DNA of 14,873 nucleotides from PVC group bacterium (GTDB lineage: Bacteria; Verrucomicrobiota; Kiritimatiellia; SS1-B-03-39; PXDE01), in contig PXDE01000403.1 in assembly GCA_003566475.1 (NCBI GenBank), positions 1 through 14,873 of the forward strand, in the 5' to 3' direction. Below are positions 11,874 to 14,873 of this stretch, one piece after another. Position 1 is the stretch's first letter; every line of letters begins with the position of its first letter. The position numbers and the translations under genes were made by a program. The notes under the pieces were generated by a model. That model was not told the origin of the DNA. It ran no database searches and saw only the letters and a list, made by a program, of their open reading frames with translations.

Positions 11874-14858
11874 ATGACCGAATCCACACTCCGTGCCCCC
11901 AGCCGTACCCGCCCCTTCCCGAAGCCGCTCCTGGCCCTGACCCTGCTGATGCTGGCCGCCGTCCTCCCCGCGCCCGCCCAGGAGGACGTCACCCTCACCC
12001 TCGTCGGCTCGGCCATGATGCACGGGCCGGACGACGAGGTGCGGGCGGACCTCGACTTCGAGTTCCAGCTCGACGCCGACGGCCGCTGGGACCGCGAGGT
12101 CTGGGCCTTCGGCATGAACTACGTCCGCGAAGGCCACTACGAGCGGTCCATCGGCAAGATGGACAACCGGGGCGAGATCCTGACCCTCGAGACGGACGGC
12201 GACACCGTGCGCCTCGACGTGGCCATGCGGTTCATGGGACATCCCCACATAGGCGAAGGCATGGGGCCCCGGCGCTGGGGCCGGTACCGGATCGAGGTCA
12301 CCCGCGACGGCGACACCTTCCGCGGGAGCTACCAGGGCCTGTTCCACGGCTGGCCGGTGGCCGGCGAGGTCTCGGGCCGGGCCACCCCGCCCTTCGTGCG
12401 GACGATCGACGGGGTCACGCCCCCGGCGCCGGGCGAGCACCCGCGCCTCATGTTCCGCCGCGACGACCTGCCCGTCCTGCGCGACCGCGCCCGCAACACC
12501 CCGGAGGGCCGGGCCATGCTGGCCCGGCTCCGCGAGCGCCTGGAGGGCGACATCTCGTGGGGCAATTCCCGCATCCCCGCCCGCTTCGCGGCGGGCTACG
12601 GCGTGCTCTATCAGATCACCGGCGAGGCCGAGGCCGCCGAGCGGGCCCGCGAGATCGTGGCGCGGATCATGGCCGGCGAGGGCCAGCACGGGCGGATGCT
12701 GCAGCGGGCCCCCCGGGTCATGGCCACCGCCCTCGCCTACGACCTCTGCTACGAGGCCTGGGACGAGCCGTTCCGCCGCCGGGCCGCCGCCTGGGTCGAG
12801 CACGCGGCCTGGGACGTGCTCAACATGGGCGGCGGGGGCGGGCTCAACGACCATCCCCACAGCAACTGGATGGGCCTGGCCTTCGGCAGCGCCGGGGTGG
12901 CCGCGATGGCCGTGCTCGGCGACCCCGTGGACTTTCCCGACCCGCCCGCCGCCCCGCCCCACGCCCGGCTGGCCCCGCCCCAGGACTTCGAGCCCGGCCC
13001 CGGCGTGCCCGTGGCCGACCACGAGCCGGGGACGATGCCCCGCGAATGGCTGCTCGTGGGGCCGTTCGACACCGCCGCCGGGGACGACTTCCTGGCCGGT
13101 ATCGGGGGCCGGGCCGCCGCCCGGCCGCGCCGGGGCCAGGAGGTCCGGTTCGGGGACGTCACCCGGACCTGGGAGCTCTCCACCGCCTTCGAGAACGACA
13201 TGCTCTGGCAGCACGACCACTTCACCGGCCCCCAGCCCGCCCTCGACACCCTCGTCCCCATCCGCCGCGCCTACTTCAGCACCAGTTACTACTACCTGGC
13301 CCTGCGCAACCGCACCCCGGGCTGGTTCCGGTTCCATTCCGGAACCCGGGCGGGCGGCGACACCGCCGTGCTCTACCTGGCCGGCCTGCGCCTGCTCCCC
13401 GGCGACGTGGTCCACCTCGGCGAGGGGCTGTACCCGGTGATGATCGAGATCGCCGTGGGCTCGACCGAGCCCTGGGGCAAGATCCTGCTCCAGCCCCGGT
13501 TCGAGCCCCTGACCGAAGAGCAGGCCGCCCAGCACAAGGCGGTGGCCGAGGCCGAATACCTGCGCGACCTCCGCGAATGGCAGGCCGGGCGCGACGCCTG
13601 GCGCGAGGCCGGCGAGGTCTCGGTGCGGGCCCGCGAGTACGTCCGCCGCGCCCAGCGCGGGGTGGCCCGGCACCTGCGCGACGCCGTGGGCGAGCGCGGG
13701 TTCAACCTCGAGGGCGAGGGGTATCTGCGCATGACCATGACCCTGGGCCTGCTCCAGTTCCTGCACGGCCAGCGCACCGCCTTGGGCCAGCGGTTCGGCG
13801 AGGCCTCGGGCCAGGACTGGCTGCTGGTGCTGCCGCTCATCACCGGCATCGGCCCCGAGGGCGCCCGCCCGGCCTACGGCCCGGCGGGGTGGGGCGGGCG
13901 CGGCCAGCAGGAGGAGCGAAGCGCCGCCTTCGCCATGGGCCTGTCCAACGTGCCCGAGGCCTATCTGCCCGCCGCCCGCTGGTGGTTCGACCGTGTGTTC
14001 GGGCTCGAGGGTGGCGACGGCACCTTCAACATCCATCTCCCCAGCCAGGCCGGGTTCGCGCTTATGAACTACCCCTTCGGGGTCGAGCCCCGCAACCCGG
14101 GCGAGGTGTTGCCCCGGGCCGTGCGCGACCGCTATCACGAATACTTCGCCTTCCGCAACGCCTGGGGCGAGACCGAGGAGGGGCATGCCTCCCCCGACGA
14201 CCTGCTCGCCGTGTTCTATGGCCGGGGCACGGTGCGGCACTACGTCCACCAGGCCTCGACCAGCCCCAACTTCCGGATCGTCGGGTTCGGGCAGCAGTGG
14301 GCCGACCTAAACCGGGTCGGGGTGGACGAGGAGATCGAGGGCCGGCTCTGGGGCGAGGTCACCTTCGCCGAGCTCGACGAGGCCACGGGCAGCGGCCGGG
14401 TGACCCTCGATATGCACCGCCAGTACCGGCTGCGGGCACAGGACGCGGAGCGTCCCGAGGGCTCGCCGTCCAAGGCCCTGCGGGCGGTGGCCGTGGACTA
14501 TAGCGGCCGGAGCGGCGCGCCCGGCCTCTACGCAGTAGTGGACACCGTCGAGGGCCTCACCGGCCACACCTGGCGCTTGGGCACCGCGGCGCAGCCTCGG
14601 GTGGAGGGCAACCGGTTCACGGTGGAGCGGGGCGGGGCCACCCTCACCGGCCTCGTGGTCGCCCCGGCCGAGGCCGAGCTCCACCCCGAGCGCAACGCCC
14701 TCCGCGTCCGCGGCGGCCACCGGTTCTTCGTGGTCATGACCCTCCAGCGCGACACCGATCCCCCGGCCTTCACGGCCGAAGGCGAGGGCCTCGACTCCCG
14801 GGTGCGGGTCGGAGACCGGATGGTGTGGTTCGATGGGGAGAAGCTGGTGGTGGAGTGA
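11874..14858 (+). CDS. large exported heparinase II/III- or alginate-lyase-like protein
   Basis: The 994-aa protein starts at ATG 11874, with GGAG 7 nt upstream; an in-frame ATG at 11850 also has a GGAG. The signal peptide is about 1-36 (PLLALTLLMLAAVLPAPAQ). Residues 37-180 look like a beta-rich domain (LTLVGSAMMHGPDDEV, GRYRIEVTRDGDTFRGSYQG). HPRLMFRRDDLPVLRDRA at 189 opens an alpha/alpha toroid of the type in heparinase-like and alginate lyases, with NDHPHSNW at 325-332 a candidate catalytic segment. A beta insert beginning near W392 (WLLVGPFDT) splits the toroid, which resumes near 555. YFAFRNAWGETEEG (about 758) opens a C-terminal beta-sandwich like that of heparinase II/III proteins. 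Likely role: eliminative cleavage of a uronate polysaccharide in the periplasm or outside. The substrate is unknown. Weakly supported by the divergent KDG kinase. Confidence 0.75.
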   Translation: MTESTLRAPSRTRPFPKPLLALTLLMLAAVLPAPAQEDVTLTLVGSAMMHGPDDEVRADLDFEFQLDADGRWDREVWAFGMNYVREGHYERSIGKMDNRGEILTLETDGDTVRLDVAMRFMGHPHIGEGMGPRRWGRYRIEVTRDGDTFRGSYQGLFHGWPVAGEVSGRATPPFVRTIDGVTPPAPGEHPRLMFRRDDLPVLRDRARNTPEGRAMLARLRERLEGDISWGNSRIPARFAAGYGVLYQITGEAEAAERAREIVARIMAGEGQHGRMLQRAPRVMATALAYDLCYEAWDEPFRRRAAAWVEHAAWDVLNMGGGGGLNDHPHSNWMGLAFGSAGVAAMAVLGDPVDFPDPPAAPPHARLAPPQDFEPGPGVPVADHEPGTMPREWLLVGPFDTAAGDDFLAGIGGRAAARPRRGQEVRFGDVTRTWELSTAFENDMLWQHDHFTGPQPALDTLVPIRRAYFSTSYYYLALRNRTPGWFRFHSGTRAGGDTAVLYLAGLRLLPGDVVHLGEGLYPVMIEIAVGSTEPWGKILLQPRFEPLTEEQAAQHKAVAEAEYLRDLREWQAGRDAWREAGEVSVRAREYVRRAQRGVARHLRDAVGERGFNLEGEGYLRMTMTLGLLQFLHGQRTALGQRFGEASGQDWLLVLPLITGIGPEGARPAYGPAGWGGRGQQEERSAAFAMGLSNVPEAYLPAARWWFDRVFGLEGGDGTFNIHLPSQAGFALMNYPFGVEPRNPGEVLPRAVRDRYHEYFAFRNAWGETEEGHASPDDLLAVFYGRGTVRHYVHQASTSPNFRIVGFGQQWADLNRVGVDEEIEGRLWGEVTFAELDEATGSGRVTLDMHRQYRLRAQDAERPEGSPSKALRAVAVDYSGRSGAPGLYAVVDTVEGLTGHTWRLGTAAQPRVEGNRFTVERGGATLTGLVVAPAEAELHPERNALRVRGGHRFFVVMTLQRDTDPPAFTAEGEGLDSRVRVGDRMVWFDGEKLVVE

Positions 14859-14873
14859 CGCCGGAGAACTTCA

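Noticed and set aside
11796..14249. 817-codon antisense open frame opposite the lyase-like gene
   Set aside because: It is a GC-codon-bias shadow: composition is Gly/Ala/His/Glu-rich with no domain, while the plus strand has a signal peptide and recognisable toroid motifs.
12557..14503. 648-codon plus-strand frame inside the lyase-like gene
   Set aside because: Arg/Pro/Gly-rich out-of-frame reading of a high-GC gene; no domain pattern.
1..14873. tRNA, rRNA or known riboswitch
   Set aside because: No tRNA T-loop plus acceptor pattern, rRNA segment or familiar riboswitch core was recognised on either strand by eye.

Overview
The window is a GC-rich bacterial chromosome segment. It has gene islands separated by repeat-filled intergenic tracts. 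The secreted protein families (a '(W)LLVGPF'-type insert in a polysaccharide lyase-like enzyme, a secreted protein ending in ...FWVN, a small 4-helix membrane protein) and the style of the intergenic repeats suggest a member of the Planctomycetota/Verrucomicrobiota-Kiritimatiellota (PVC) group or a neighbouring phylum. This placement is an inference from recalled families, not a search.

Layout. 1-2518 (minus) is the 5' part of a large DEDD-exonuclease/RecQ-helicase fusion that runs off the left edge. 2519-2976 is a repeat-bearing gap. 2977-3608 (plus) is a vapBC-type toxin-antitoxin pair with ATGA overlap. 3634-4038 (minus) is a small membrane protein. 4039-4838 has no gene and holds at least two tandem composite repeat units (head hairpin, heptad array, structured palindrome). 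4839-5299 (minus) holds two overlapping antitoxin-like genes without a visible toxin. 5300-5743 is a gap with one dispersed palindrome. 5744-8417 (plus) is a two-gene operon of secreted proteins: an uncharacterised 546-aa protein, then a GH5-like TIM-barrel protein that appears to lack its nucleophile. 8433-8837 (minus) is a small membrane protein. 8838-9504 is a second composite repeat tract. 9505-10602 (minus) is a 2-keto-3-deoxygluconate-type PfkB sugar kinase. 10603-11873 is the longest gene-free tract and is a mosaic of repeats. 11874-14858 (plus) is a large exported heparinase/alginate-lyase-like protein, complete in the window.

How it fits together. The exported lyase-like protein and the divergently oriented KDG kinase fit uronic-acid polysaccharide degradation (lyase product to KDG to KDPG), although no KDPG aldolase or isomerase is present here. 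The GH5-like protein and its partner could be part of the same saccharide biology, but its active site looks degenerate.

The most unusual content is non-coding. Intergenic tracts are built from recurring modules: (i) a ~60-bp head bounded by TGTCTCA/TGAGACA at a constant 53-bp offset with a GCTGAA/TTCAGC hairpin; (ii) directly after it, arrays of exact 7-bp period whose unit sequence differs at each site; (iii) ~150-210-bp foldback elements whose paired arms differ in sequence between copies but keep their complementarity. Separate arrays of 9-bp period occur as well.
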